The position numbers and the translations under genes were made by a program. A stretch of DNA of 43,689 nt from Collinsella sp. BA40 (GTDB taxonomy: Bacteria; Actinomycetota; Coriobacteriia; Coriobacteriales; Coriobacteriaceae), in contig NZ_VOWY01000009.1 in the NCBI RefSeq assembly GCF_008014645.1, positions 1 to 43,689 of the forward strand. Direction: 5' to 3'. Below the pieces are notes generated by a model that was given only the letters and a program-made list of their open reading frames with translations, was not told the DNA's origin and made no database searches. The first letter of the stretch is position 1; each line of letters begins with the position of its first letter. Shown piece by piece: positions 7,612-15,314 of the stretch.

Positions 7612-10487
7612 GCAGCCGTCGTAACACAGAACTGTTCCTCCTGATCGCGGCAGCGTTCCCCGTTGTCCTGCTGTACTCGCTCTTCGTCATCACCACCGGC
7701 GCCGCGCTCTCGTTCCAGACGCTCGCCGTCCCCATCGGCCTGTTCGCCGCCTTCGCCGCGGCCCACATCGCCGTGCGCTTCCTGGCGCCCGGCGCCGACC
7801 CCGCCATCCTGCCCGTGGTGTTCCTGCTCTCGGGCATCGGCATCACCTTCGTCACGCGCGTGCGGCCCAGCCTGGCCATGAGCCAGCTCATGATCCTGTT
7901 CGCCGCCATCGCGCTCATGGTGGTCACGCTCGTCTTGGTGAAGAACCTCGACGCGGTGAAGAAGTACAAGTACACGTTCGGCGCCATAGGCATCATGCTG
8001 CTGATCCTGCCCATGTTCATCGGCACCGAGATGTACGGCTCGAAGCTCTGGATCATCATCGGCGGATTCTCCATTCAGCCCGGCGAGTTCGCCAAGGTCT
8101 TCATCGTGCTGTTCCTCGCCGGCTACCTGGCCGAGAACCGCGAGCTGCTGTCCATCTCCAACCGCGAGATCTTAGGGCTGAAGATCCCGCGCTTCAAGCT
8201 GCTGCTTCCGCTGCTGGTGGTCTGGGGCATCTGCCTGCTCATCGTCGTGTTCGAGCGCGACCTGGGCAGCGCCGTCCTGTTCTACACCATCTTCCTGCTC
8301 ATGCTCTACGTGGCCACCGGCCGCATCTCCTACGTGATCATCGGCTTCATGCTGCTGGCCGTGGGCGGTCTGGGCGCCTATAAGTTCCTGGGCCACGTGC
8401 AGACGCGCTTCCAGATCTGGCTCGACCCCTTCGCCGACCCCTCGGGCTCCGGCTACCAGCTGGTCCAGTCGCTGTTCTCGCTGGCCGACGGCGGCCTGGT
8501 GGGCACGGGCATCGGCAAGGGCATGCCCACCCTCATCCCCGTCGTCGAGTCCGACTTCATCTTCTCCGCCATCGGCGAGGAGATGGGCCTGCTCGGCGGC
8601 GCGGCCGTGCTCTTCCTGTTCATGCTCTTCGCCGTGCGCGGCCTCACCACCGCCGCGCGCGCCAAGTCCGACCTGGCGGCCTTCTGCGCCACCGGCCTCA
8701 CGGCGGCCATCTCGTTCCAGGCATTCCTCATCGTGGGCGGCGTCACCCGCCTGGTGCCCCTCACCGGCGTGACCCTGCCCTTCATGAGCCAGGGCGGCTC
8801 CTCGCTGCTGGCGAGCTTCATCATCGTGGCCCTGCTGCTGCGCGCGGGCGACGAGGCCACCGGCCGCGAAGCCGAGCTCGCCGGCACGGGCATCATGGCC
8901 GCGCAGGCAGGCGCGCGGGCACAGGTGAGCTCCGTGGGAACGCGCATCTTCGGCGGCCGCGCGGGCGCCACCGGCTCCGCCAGCGCCTCGCATGCCCGCT
9001 CCGGCTCGCGCCTGCAGCGCCGCACCCTCGACACGCCCGAATCGGGCGTCCTGGGCCGCGTCGCCCTGGCCAAGCGCCTTACGGTGGCGGTGTTCGCCTT
9101 CACCGCGCTGTTCGCCATCCTCATTGGCAACCTCACCTACATCCAGGTGTTCAAGGCGAAGGACTACCAGAACATGTCCTTCAACAACCACTCGATCCTG
9201 AAGGCGGCCTACGTCAAGCGCGGTTCCATCATCACCTCCGACGGCGTCACGCTTGCCGAGTCCGTCCAGCAGGAGGACGGCACCTTCACCCGTTCGCACC
9301 CCAACGGCAGCCTCGCCGCGCAGGCCGTGGGCTACTACTCCAACCGCTACGGCGCCACGGGCGTCGAAGCGCGCATGAACGAGACGCTCACCGGCGCCAA
9401 GGACTACTCGAGCTGGGCGAACGCCGTCAACTCGCTGGCCGGCATCACGCAGCCCGGCAACTCGGTGAAGCTCACCATCGATTCGCGCATCCAAAAGGCC
9501 GCCGAGCAGGCGCTCTCGGGCATGAAGGGTGCCATCGTGGTGCTCGACCCGCGCACCGGCGCCGTGCTGGCCTGGGCGAGCGCGCCCACCTACAACCTCG
9601 ACGATATCGAAGGCGCCCTCAATGCGGGCGAGGACAGCAACGTGTCGCTGTACGACCGCGCCACGCAGGCCCTCTACACGCCCGGCTCCACCTTCAAGGT
9701 CATCACGCTGGCCGCCGCGCTCGACTCGGGCACCGCCGGCCTCACCGACACCTTCCGCTCGCCGGGCAGCATGGAGATCGGCAACGCCGAGGTCACCAAC
9801 ATCAAGGGCACCGACCACGGCACCATCAGCCTCAACAAGGCCTTCGCCTATTCGTCCAACGTTGTCTTCGGCCAGCTGGCCAACAAGATCGGCGCCGACA
9901 CGCTCGTCCAGTACGCCAACGCCTTCGGCTACGGCACCGAGCTGGGCCAGGACTTCTCCACGGCTGCCTCCATCATGCCCGACCCGAGCGTGATGACCGA
10001 GTGGGAGCTCGCCTGGGCGGGCGCCGGACAGCCGGTGGGCCAGGGCCACGTAGCCGGTCCCCAGACCACGCCCATGCAGAACGCCGTCATGGTCGCCGCC
10101 GTCGCCAACAACGGCATCGCCATGAACCCGTATGTGGTCGCGCAAACGCTTTCCCCCGAGGGCACCGTGATCAAGAGCACGCAGCCCCGCTCGCTTGGCC
10201 AGGCCATGAGCGCCAGCACCGCCACCCAGATGAAGGACGCCATGCTCGGCGTCGTCGAGGGAGGCTCGGGCAGCGCCGCGGCCGTCGCCGGCGTGAAGGT
10301 GGCCGGCAAGACGGGCACCGCCGAGACCGGAGCGCACTCCAACTCGGTGTTCGTCGGCTTCGCCCCCTTCGATACCCCCACGGTGGCCGTGTCCATCATG
10401 CTTGAGGATTATGACGTCCACGGCGTCTCCGCCGCTTCGGTTGCCAGCACGATCATTCGGGCCGCACTCGAAGCCCAAGGGTTGTGA
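7608..10487 (+). CDS. fused SEDS glycosyltransferase (RodA/FtsW) and class B penicillin-binding protein
   Basis: One 959-residue frame joins two normally separate partners of septal or lateral wall synthesis. Residues 1 to about 420 are a multi-pass SEDS polymerase with the conserved WLDPFADPSGSGYQ segment starting at 271 and PFMSQGGSS near 390. A linker of about 60 residues leads to a second anchor (about 491-512) and a class B PBP with active-site S694-T-F-K697, S749-S-N and K901-T-G. The start is a GTG overlapping the phosphatase stop, with GGAGGTG 8 bases upstream. No stop codon or frameshift separates the halves. In mycobacteria the matching genes are adjacent rodA and pbpA. The fusion fixes the partner ratio at 1:1. 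Confidence 0.93.
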   Translation: MSSRRNTELFLLIAAAFPVVLLYSLFVITTGAALSFQTLAVPIGLFAAFAAAHIAVRFLAPGADPAILPVVFLLSGIGITFVTRVRPSLAMSQLMILFAAIALMVVTLVLVKNLDAVKKYKYTFGAIGIMLLILPMFIGTEMYGSKLWIIIGGFSIQPGEFAKVFIVLFLAGYLAENRELLSISNREILGLKIPRFKLLLPLLVVWGICLLIVVFERDLGSAVLFYTIFLLMLYVATGRISYVIIGFMLLAVGGLGAYKFLGHVQTRFQIWLDPFADPSGSGYQLVQSLFSLADGGLVGTGIGKGMPTLIPVVESDFIFSAIGEEMGLLGGAAVLFLFMLFAVRGLTTAARAKSDLAAFCATGLTAAISFQAFLIVGGVTRLVPLTGVTLPFMSQGGSSLLASFIIVALLLRAGDEATGREAELAGTGIMAAQAGARAQVSSVGTRIFGGRAGATGSASASHARSGSRLQRRTLDTPESGVLGRVALAKRLTVAVFAFTALFAILIGNLTYIQVFKAKDYQNMSFNNHSILKAAYVKRGSIITSDGVTLAESVQQEDGTFTRSHPNGSLAAQAVGYYSNRYGATGVEARMNETLTGAKDYSSWANAVNSLAGITQPGNSVKLTIDSRIQKAAEQALSGMKGAIVVLDPRTGAVLAWASAPTYNLDDIEGALNAGEDSNVSLYDRATQALYTPGSTFKVITLAAALDSGTAGLTDTFRSPGSMEIGNAEVTNIKGTDHGTISLNKAFAYSSNVVFGQLANKIGADTLVQYANAFGYGTELGQDFSTAASIMPDPSVMTEWELAWAGAGQPVGQGHVAGPQTTPMQNAVMVAAVANNGIAMNPYVVAQTLSPEGTVIKSTQPRSLGQAMSASTATQMKDAMLGVVEGGSGSAAAVAGVKVAGKTGTAETGAHSNSVFVGFAPFDTPTVAVSIMLEDYDVHGVSAASVASTIIRAALEAQGL

Positions 10488-10510
10488 TAGCCGGGCAGTA
10501 ATCGTTATCA

Positions 10511-10543
10511 CTTCTGCGATGCCCGCCATCGCAGCGTAAGAAG
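10511..10543 (+). other. hairpin between the SEDS-PBP gene and pknB
   Basis: An 8-bp stem (CTGCGATG at 10514-10521 with CATCGCAG at 10527-10534) closes a 5-base loop, and a short outer CTT/AAG pair can extend it. No T-run follows, so it does not look like an ordinary terminator. It may affect pknB expression or be a processing site. The 88-base gap is the longest in this operon. Confidence 0.4.
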
Positions 10544-10575
10544 TCGCACGCATTATTAGGATGAGGAGATTGAGA

Positions 10576-12540
10576 ATGGAAGAATCGCGTGTTCTTGGGG
10601 GCCGCTACCTCCTGAAGGACAAGGTCGGATCGGGCGGTATGGCAACCGTCTACCGTGCACAGGACCAGGTGCTCAACCGCACCGTCGCCGTGAAGATCAT
10701 GCTGCCGCAGTACGCCGGCGACGCCACGTTCGCCGCCCGCTTCAAGCAGGAGGCCCAGGCGGCGGCCGGCCTGCAGAGCCCCTACATCGTGGGCGTCTAC
10801 GACTGGGGCCGCGACGGCAACACGTATTTCATCGTCATGGAGTACCTGCGCGGCACCGACCTGAAGAGCGGCATCCGCAGCCATGGCGCGCTCGACCCCA
10901 AGAAGGTCGCCCAGATCGGCAGCCAGATCTGCGCCGCGCTTTCCGTGGCCCACAAGCACGAGATCGTCCACCGCGACATCAAGCCGCAAAACATCATGGT
11001 GCAGCCCGACGGCAACATCAAGGTGATGGACTTCGGCATCGCCCGCGCTAAGAACAGCCACCTCACGCAGGACAACAACGTCCTGGGCACCGCGCATTAC
11101 GTCTCCCCCGAGCAGACGCGCGGCCAGGAGCTCGGCGCCACCAGCGACATCTACTCGCTGGGCGTCGTGATGTACGAATGCGCCACCGGCCGCGTGCCGT
11201 TCGACGGCGATGACGCCATCTCCGTCGCCCTCAAGCAGGTGAACGAACTGCCGGTTCCGCCCAGCCAGATCAACCCCGGCGTCGACCCCGTGCTCGAGCG
11301 CATCATCCTGCGCTGCATGGAGAAGGACGCCGCCAACCGCTTCCAGACGGCCGACGAGCTGCGCGCCGCCCTCAACTCCTACCTGCAGGGCCGCAGCGTC
11401 GAGGTGCCCGAGCCCACGCGCGTCATCTCCGGCGTGGCCGGCGGCATGGGCGCCACCGAGACCCGCGTCATGAACGACTCCACGCAGGCCATGGCGCGCC
11501 CGGTCGCCGCTGGCCAGAACGCGGCGCGCACGGTCGCGGGCAAGGGCTCTCCCAGCGCAACCGCCTCATTCGACGACGAGAAGCACGGGCCCGGCAAGGG
11601 CAAGGTCGTTGCCATCGTCCTGGGCGTGGCGGTCGTGATCGGCCTGGTCTTCGCCTTCATGTCCGGCGTCTTCGGCGGCAACGAGGTCAAGACCGTCGAG
11701 GTTACCGACGTCATCGGCTGGGAGCAGGAGGCGGCGGTGAGCAACCTCAAGGCCGCCGGCTTCACCAGCTTCGATATCACACAGGAGTACAACGACGAAC
11801 AGGACGCCGGCAAGGTGTGCGACCAGAGCCCCGACGGCGGCCGCACCGCCAAGACGTCCGACACCATCAAGCTCGTGATCTCCAAGGGCGAGAAGCCCGC
11901 CGAGCAGACCAAGGTGCCCACCCTCACCGGCCTCACCCAGGACCAGGCCGAGACCGCGCTCAAGGACGCGGGGCTGAAGGGCAAGGCCATCGAGGAAGCC
12001 AACGACGCCGATGAAGGCACCGTCTTCTATCAGGGCACCGAGGCCGGCACCGAAGTCGATATCGACTCCGTTATCGAGTACAAGGTGTCCACCGGCCCCA
12101 GCACCACCTCCGTCCCGTCGCTCGAGGGCATGACCAAGAGCCAGGCCGAGAAGGCGCTCAACGACGCCGGCTTCGGCGTGCACTGGGACGAGTCGTTTAG
12201 CGATTCCGTCGCGAAGGGCAACGTCATCAGCTGGAACCCCAGCGGCAAGCAGGAGCCCGGCACGCAGATCACCGTGACCATCTCAGCCGGCAAGGAGCCC
12301 GAGCCCGAGGGCGTCGACGTGGACGCGCTCGACCTCAACGGCATGGCCCAGGAGGATGCGCAGAAGGCCATCGCGAACGCCGGCCTGCGCTACAACGTGG
12401 TCGAGCAGCCCAGCGCCAACATCGCTAAGGGCAAGGTCATCACCTATGCACCGGCAGGCAAGCAGCCCAAGGGCACCACGATCTGGATCTACATCTCCAC
12501 CGGCTCCGCATCGGCGGAAAGCGGCGACTCCGAGCAGTAG
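10576..12540 (+). CDS. pknB: PASTA-domain Ser/Thr kinase PknB
   Basis: A cell-wall-sensing kinase of 654 residues. The ATG at 10576 follows GAGGAGAT with good spacing and gives MEESRVLGGRYLLKDKVGSG; an in-frame ATG 15 bases earlier lacks such a site. The G-loop is GSGGMATV (18-25), the VAVK lysine is 40, HRD is 132-134, DFG is 152-154 and the activation segment is GTAHYVSPEQ. A linker rich in Thr and Arg precedes the single membrane span near 342-365. Four external PASTA repeats begin around residues 374, 446, 512 and 580, the usual muropeptide/lipid II sensor. It closes the operon before a strong terminator. Confidence 0.95.
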   Translation: MEESRVLGGRYLLKDKVGSGGMATVYRAQDQVLNRTVAVKIMLPQYAGDATFAARFKQEAQAAAGLQSPYIVGVYDWGRDGNTYFIVMEYLRGTDLKSGIRSHGALDPKKVAQIGSQICAALSVAHKHEIVHRDIKPQNIMVQPDGNIKVMDFGIARAKNSHLTQDNNVLGTAHYVSPEQTRGQELGATSDIYSLGVVMYECATGRVPFDGDDAISVALKQVNELPVPPSQINPGVDPVLERIILRCMEKDAANRFQTADELRAALNSYLQGRSVEVPEPTRVISGVAGGMGATETRVMNDSTQAMARPVAAGQNAARTVAGKGSPSATASFDDEKHGPGKGKVVAIVLGVAVVIGLVFAFMSGVFGGNEVKTVEVTDVIGWEQEAAVSNLKAAGFTSFDITQEYNDEQDAGKVCDQSPDGGRTAKTSDTIKLVISKGEKPAEQTKVPTLTGLTQDQAETALKDAGLKGKAIEEANDADEGTVFYQGTEAGTEVDIDSVIEYKVSTGPSTTSVPSLEGMTKSQAEKALNDAGFGVHWDESFSDSVAKGNVISWNPSGKQEPGTQITVTISAGKEPEPEGVDVDALDLNGMAQEDAQKAIANAGLRYNVVEQPSANIAKGKVITYAPAGKQPKGTTIWIYISTGSASAESGDSEQ

Positions 12541-12585
12541 AGCGCCCGTTGGGACCGGCCACACGGCCACCGCATCGCTTCATCC

Positions 12586-12612
12586 AAAAAGGAGGCTTCG
12601 GCCTCCTTTTTT
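12586..12612 (+). terminator. Rho-independent terminator after pknB
   Basis: A GGAGGC-TTCG-GCCTCC stem-loop is flanked by AAAAA and TTTTTT, 45 bases after the pknB stop. It is an ideal terminator for the plus-strand operon. Confidence 0.9.
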
Positions 12613-12714
12613 CATGCGCGTCGGCGAGGGCGCACCCGCTCGCAGCCGCTGGCGCGCCCTCGCCAAGCAGCGATGCGCATGCACGAGCACGGCCGCCTAT
12701 AACCTCGACGCACG

Positions 12715-12738
12715 AAAAAGGGAGGCCGTACGCCTCCC
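12715..12738 (-). terminator. terminator of the minus-strand gene at 12794
   Basis: The stem GGGAGGC/GCCTCCC (12720-12726 with 12732-12738) is followed on the minus strand by TTTTTC, 55 bases after the stop of the membrane protein gene. Confidence 0.75.
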
Positions 12739-12793
12739 CCCTCAAGCATGTGGATCGTAGTCGAGCGAACCTGCGCACGCGCCCGCTTGTACG

Positions 12794-13279
12794 CTACTTG
12801 CGAACGGCGATACCGTACGCCTGGCTCACCTCGTTGATAAAGCGAACGAACTCCTTGTAGTCGGCGCCCGGCACGCGTATGGTGCGCTCGAGGTTCTTGC
12901 TCGTGTAGAACAGCACCGGCACGCCGTTTTCCTTCTTCACGCGCACCGACGACACGCGGTTCCACGGATGGCGCACGCCGTCGAGGTACACGGCCGTGCG
13001 GCCCACCCCGTTGCGCACCGTCGCGATGAACGACGCGAAGCAGAACAGCACGAACGCCGTTCCAACCGCCGTAAGGCCGGCGCCGCTGATAACGAGGTTG
13101 AACACGGCGAGCACCACGAGCACCACGGCCACGGCATACGCCCACTTCCCGCGTGGGATCTCGTAGACCATCGAGCGGCGCTGCTCCAGCAGCATATACA
13201 GGGTGTAGCCCAGCAGAATCAATCCGACCACGATAAGCGCCGGCGCCAGGAATCCGCGCTGCGCGGCGATGCTATCCAT
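12794..13279 (-). CDS. small integral membrane protein, unknown function
   Basis: The 161-residue product starts at an ATG behind GAAAGGACGAAGAG. An N-terminal span (APALIVVGLILLGYTLYMLL) is followed by a short charged loop and two more spans (about residues 45-88). The C-terminal ~75 residues are soluble, with alternating beta-like segments (TAVYLDGVRHPWNRVSSVRV, GVPVLFYTS) that resemble a bacterial PH-like fold. That resemblance is an impression from the pattern, not a match I can name. It has its own terminator and is probably a single-gene unit or cotranscribed with the gene at 13498. Confidence 0.65.
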   Translation of the reverse strand: MDSIAAQRGFLAPALIVVGLILLGYTLYMLLEQRRSMVYEIPRGKWAYAVAVVLVVLAVFNLVISGAGLTAVGTAFVLFCFASFIATVRNGVGRTAVYLDGVRHPWNRVSSVRVKKENGVPVLFYTSKNLERTIRVPGADYKEFVRFINEVSQAYGIAVRK

Positions 13280-13497
13280 CTCTTCGTCCTTTCAGTCGTA
13301 AGCGCTATCAACCGTACCGCCGATTCGCCCGTACCGCCAGCATGAAGCCGCGACCAACGCAAAACCCATGCCGCTAGGCCGGGATGCACGAAGGACGACA
13401 AAAGCCCGGCGGCTCGCGAAAGCCCCTTCATGGATGCAGGGAACGGGACGTAAAGCCCGGGCCTCGGCGTCCGAACGGCTGGACCGCCCCGGCCCCG

Positions 13498-14109
13498 CTA
13501 CCGAACCGTACGGGCGGCGCGAACGGAGGCGCGCTCCATATCGCGGTACCGCGCAGCGGCACGGACCTCGCCACGGCGCTCGTACTGCAGCGCCAGCAGG
13601 CGGCATAGACGCGCGCACTCGATCGGCGACGTATCCTTCAGCCTGCCCTCCATGCTCGCGATATGCGCCGTAGAGCCGTCGAAGGCCACGTCGAACATCT
13701 CGCGGCACACGCGCGCCGCGGCCTTCTCGTTCATGCCCTCGATGCGCTCGAGCATCGCTCCGGCGCGCTTCTTATCGCCCTTGTCCAGATAGAAATCGAA
13801 TGCCGTGGTAAACAGCGCCATCTGCTGCGGCTTGGTCATACGAAGCTGCAGCATCTCCTCTATGGTGCGTGTAGCGTCCGACGTCCGGCCAAGCTCGACC
13901 TGGGCGCCCAGTTTCATCGACAGCTGCTCGTAGCGCGTATAGATCACGCGGGCCAGCGGCTGGTCGAGGAGCTCGAGCACCTTGTCGTAGGAGCGCTCGG
14001 CGCACAGGCGCTCGACGCGCGCCGGCAGCATGCGCTTGCGCGCCTCGACTACCAGCAGCGCCAACACGGCCGCAACTAGCAAGACTATGAGAATCGTATT
14101 CGTTGTCAC
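13498..14109 (-). CDS. membrane-anchored helical-repeat protein, unknown function
   Basis: The 203-residue product starts at a GTG behind a G-rich site. Residues 4-22 (NTILIVLLVAAVLALLVVE) form an N-terminal anchor. The rest is alpha-helical, with paired helices of TPR character (ERLCAERSYDKVLELLDQPL; FDFYLDKGDKKRAGAMLERI; LLALQYERRGEVRAAARYRD). No catalytic motif is visible. TPR-like anchored proteins often act as scaffolds, but no partner can be named from this context. The 218-base gap to the gene at 12794 has no convincing terminator. Confidence 0.6.
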   Translation of the reverse strand: MTTNTILIVLLVAAVLALLVVEARKRMLPARVERLCAERSYDKVLELLDQPLARVIYTRYEQLSMKLGAQVELGRTSDATRTIEEMLQLRMTKPQQMALFTTAFDFYLDKGDKKRAGAMLERIEGMNEKAAARVCREMFDVAFDGSTAHIASMEGRLKDTSPIECARLCRLLALQYERRGEVRAAARYRDMERASVRAARTVR

Positions 14110-14338
14110 GTTGCATCCCCCCGTTTGCGCAGCGCTTCCGCACCGGGCGGGCCCGGCGCTCGAGACGATCCGTTGTTCAGCATGCGGTAAAGCATGGTAG
14201 CAGTGTTTGACCCCCGCACGGCCGCATGGCGCCCCGATGCCGAGTCTTCACGCATGTCACATCTTGGATGGGGGTATCATGGAGACATCCAACGGCCCGG
14301 GCGAAGACGCCTGCCAAAACCTCCAAGGGAGAAGTTCC

Positions 14339-14758
14339 ATGTCGCAGAATCGCAAGATCCTCAAGGTCGTCAGCCTTATCCAGGCGCTCGTCGGCCTCGC
14401 CGCGCTCATCGCCGGCATATTCGCCATCGTCAACGCGCAGGACAGTGCCGGCACCTTCGAGGTCTTCGGCACCACGATCGACGCCTCGCTGGGCTGCATG
14501 GTCCTGGGCGCGCTGAGCGTCATCACGGGCGCCTGCACGTTCGGTTCGTGCGCGCTCGGCATCCAGGGCGCCAACCGCCCCAGCTCGCTCGGCGCGCACG
14601 CGCCCCTCTCGGTGGCGGCGCTCGTACTGGGCATCCTCGCCACCATCTTCGGCACGTCGGTCAACCTCGTGCTGGCCGTCATCTCCGGTGTCGCCGCCGT
14701 GCTGGCGCTCTTCGCCGTTATGTACGACGGCCGCGTCCGCAAGGAGCTCGACCGCTAG
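14339..14758 (+). CDS. four-helix membrane protein, unknown function
   Basis: The start at 14339 is preferred because AAGGGAGAAG precedes it; the open frame extends upstream to 14207 without a ribosome site. The 139-residue product has four hydrophobic segments (near residues 9-32, 49-73, 85-105 and 107-125) with short loops and a charged C-terminus RVRKELDR. A conserved-looking CxFGSCALG sits after the second span. I do not recognise a family. It is transcribed alone and followed by a strong terminator. Confidence 0.65.
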   Translation: MSQNRKILKVVSLIQALVGLAALIAGIFAIVNAQDSAGTFEVFGTTIDASLGCMVLGALSVITGACTFGSCALGIQGANRPSSLGAHAPLSVAALVLGILATIFGTSVNLVLAVISGVAAVLALFAVMYDGRVRKELDR

Positions 14759-14815
14759 CAGCGCCTCCAGCCCGCGTCGCGCCCGCGGCGTTACGCCGCC
14801 AACGCACCCAACACG

Positions 14816-14866
14816 CCAAGCCCGGCGTTCGCCCCGCTCGTTGCAGCAGGCGAACGCCGGGCTTTT
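14816..14866 (+). terminator. Rho-independent terminator
   Basis: A perfect 14-bp stem (14820-14833 with 14849-14862) with a 15-base loop, followed by TTTT. It ends the plus-strand gene at 14339. AA before the stem also gives it weak activity for the opposite strand. Confidence 0.85.
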
Positions 14867-14933
14867 CGCCATCGCGGCACACGCGGGCGCTCCCCGCGCC
14901 GCATAACGGGCATCACGAAACCGTAGACGAGCG

Positions 14934-15119
14934 CTAGCCCCAGGGATCGCGGTCGAACAGCGCCTCGGGTTCGGGCCTACGGTCCGAATAGGAATCGTAG
15001 CCGTCGTCGTCCTCGTTCTCCGCCCGGACGAACGGGTCGCGCGGGCGCTGCCGGCGCTCCCGCCGCAGCTTCTCCTCGAGCGCGCGCCTCACCTCTTCCG
15101 GCGAGCTCTTCCGAACCAT
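14934..15119 (-). CDS. small charged protein, unknown function
   Basis: The ATG at 15119 lies 6 bases after AAAGGAGG, so I use it in place of the longer frame that reaches 15302 through the clpB terminator. The 61-residue product is very hydrophilic: MVRKSSPEEVRRALEEKLRR, then an acidic patch ENEDDDGYDSYSD, ending FDRDPWG. There are no cysteines and no membrane segment. Function unknown. Confidence 0.55.
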   Translation of the reverse strand: MVRKSSPEEVRRALEEKLRRERRQRPRDPFVRAENEDDDGYDSYSDRRPEPEALFDRDPWG

Positions 15120-15207
15120 ATGCGCCTCCTTTCCGTTCGCCCACATTGTAGCGCCAAGAGCGCACCGACAACCAACCTGCCCCAAGGAGAACGACGTCGC
15201 GGGCAAG

Positions 15208-15241
15208 AAGAAACAAGGGGCCGCACGCATGCAGCCCCTTG
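15208..15241 (-). terminator. terminator of clpB
   Basis: The stem CAAGGGGC.../...GCCCCTTG spans 15214-15241 and is followed on the minus strand by a T-rich tract (TTTCTTCTT). It lies about 75 bases after the clpB stop. Confidence 0.7.
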
Positions 15242-15314
15242 CCGTCCATTCACGAAAGCGCCTCAGCACCGCACTCGATGGCGACTGCAGCGCCGCGCGC
15301 ACGTCAGCGCGCCC

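Noticed and set aside
13280-13497. Structured RNA or riboswitch in the gap with repeated AAAGCCCGG strings
   Set aside because: Stems can be drawn, but none match a known riboswitch core, and no gene with a suitable function follows.
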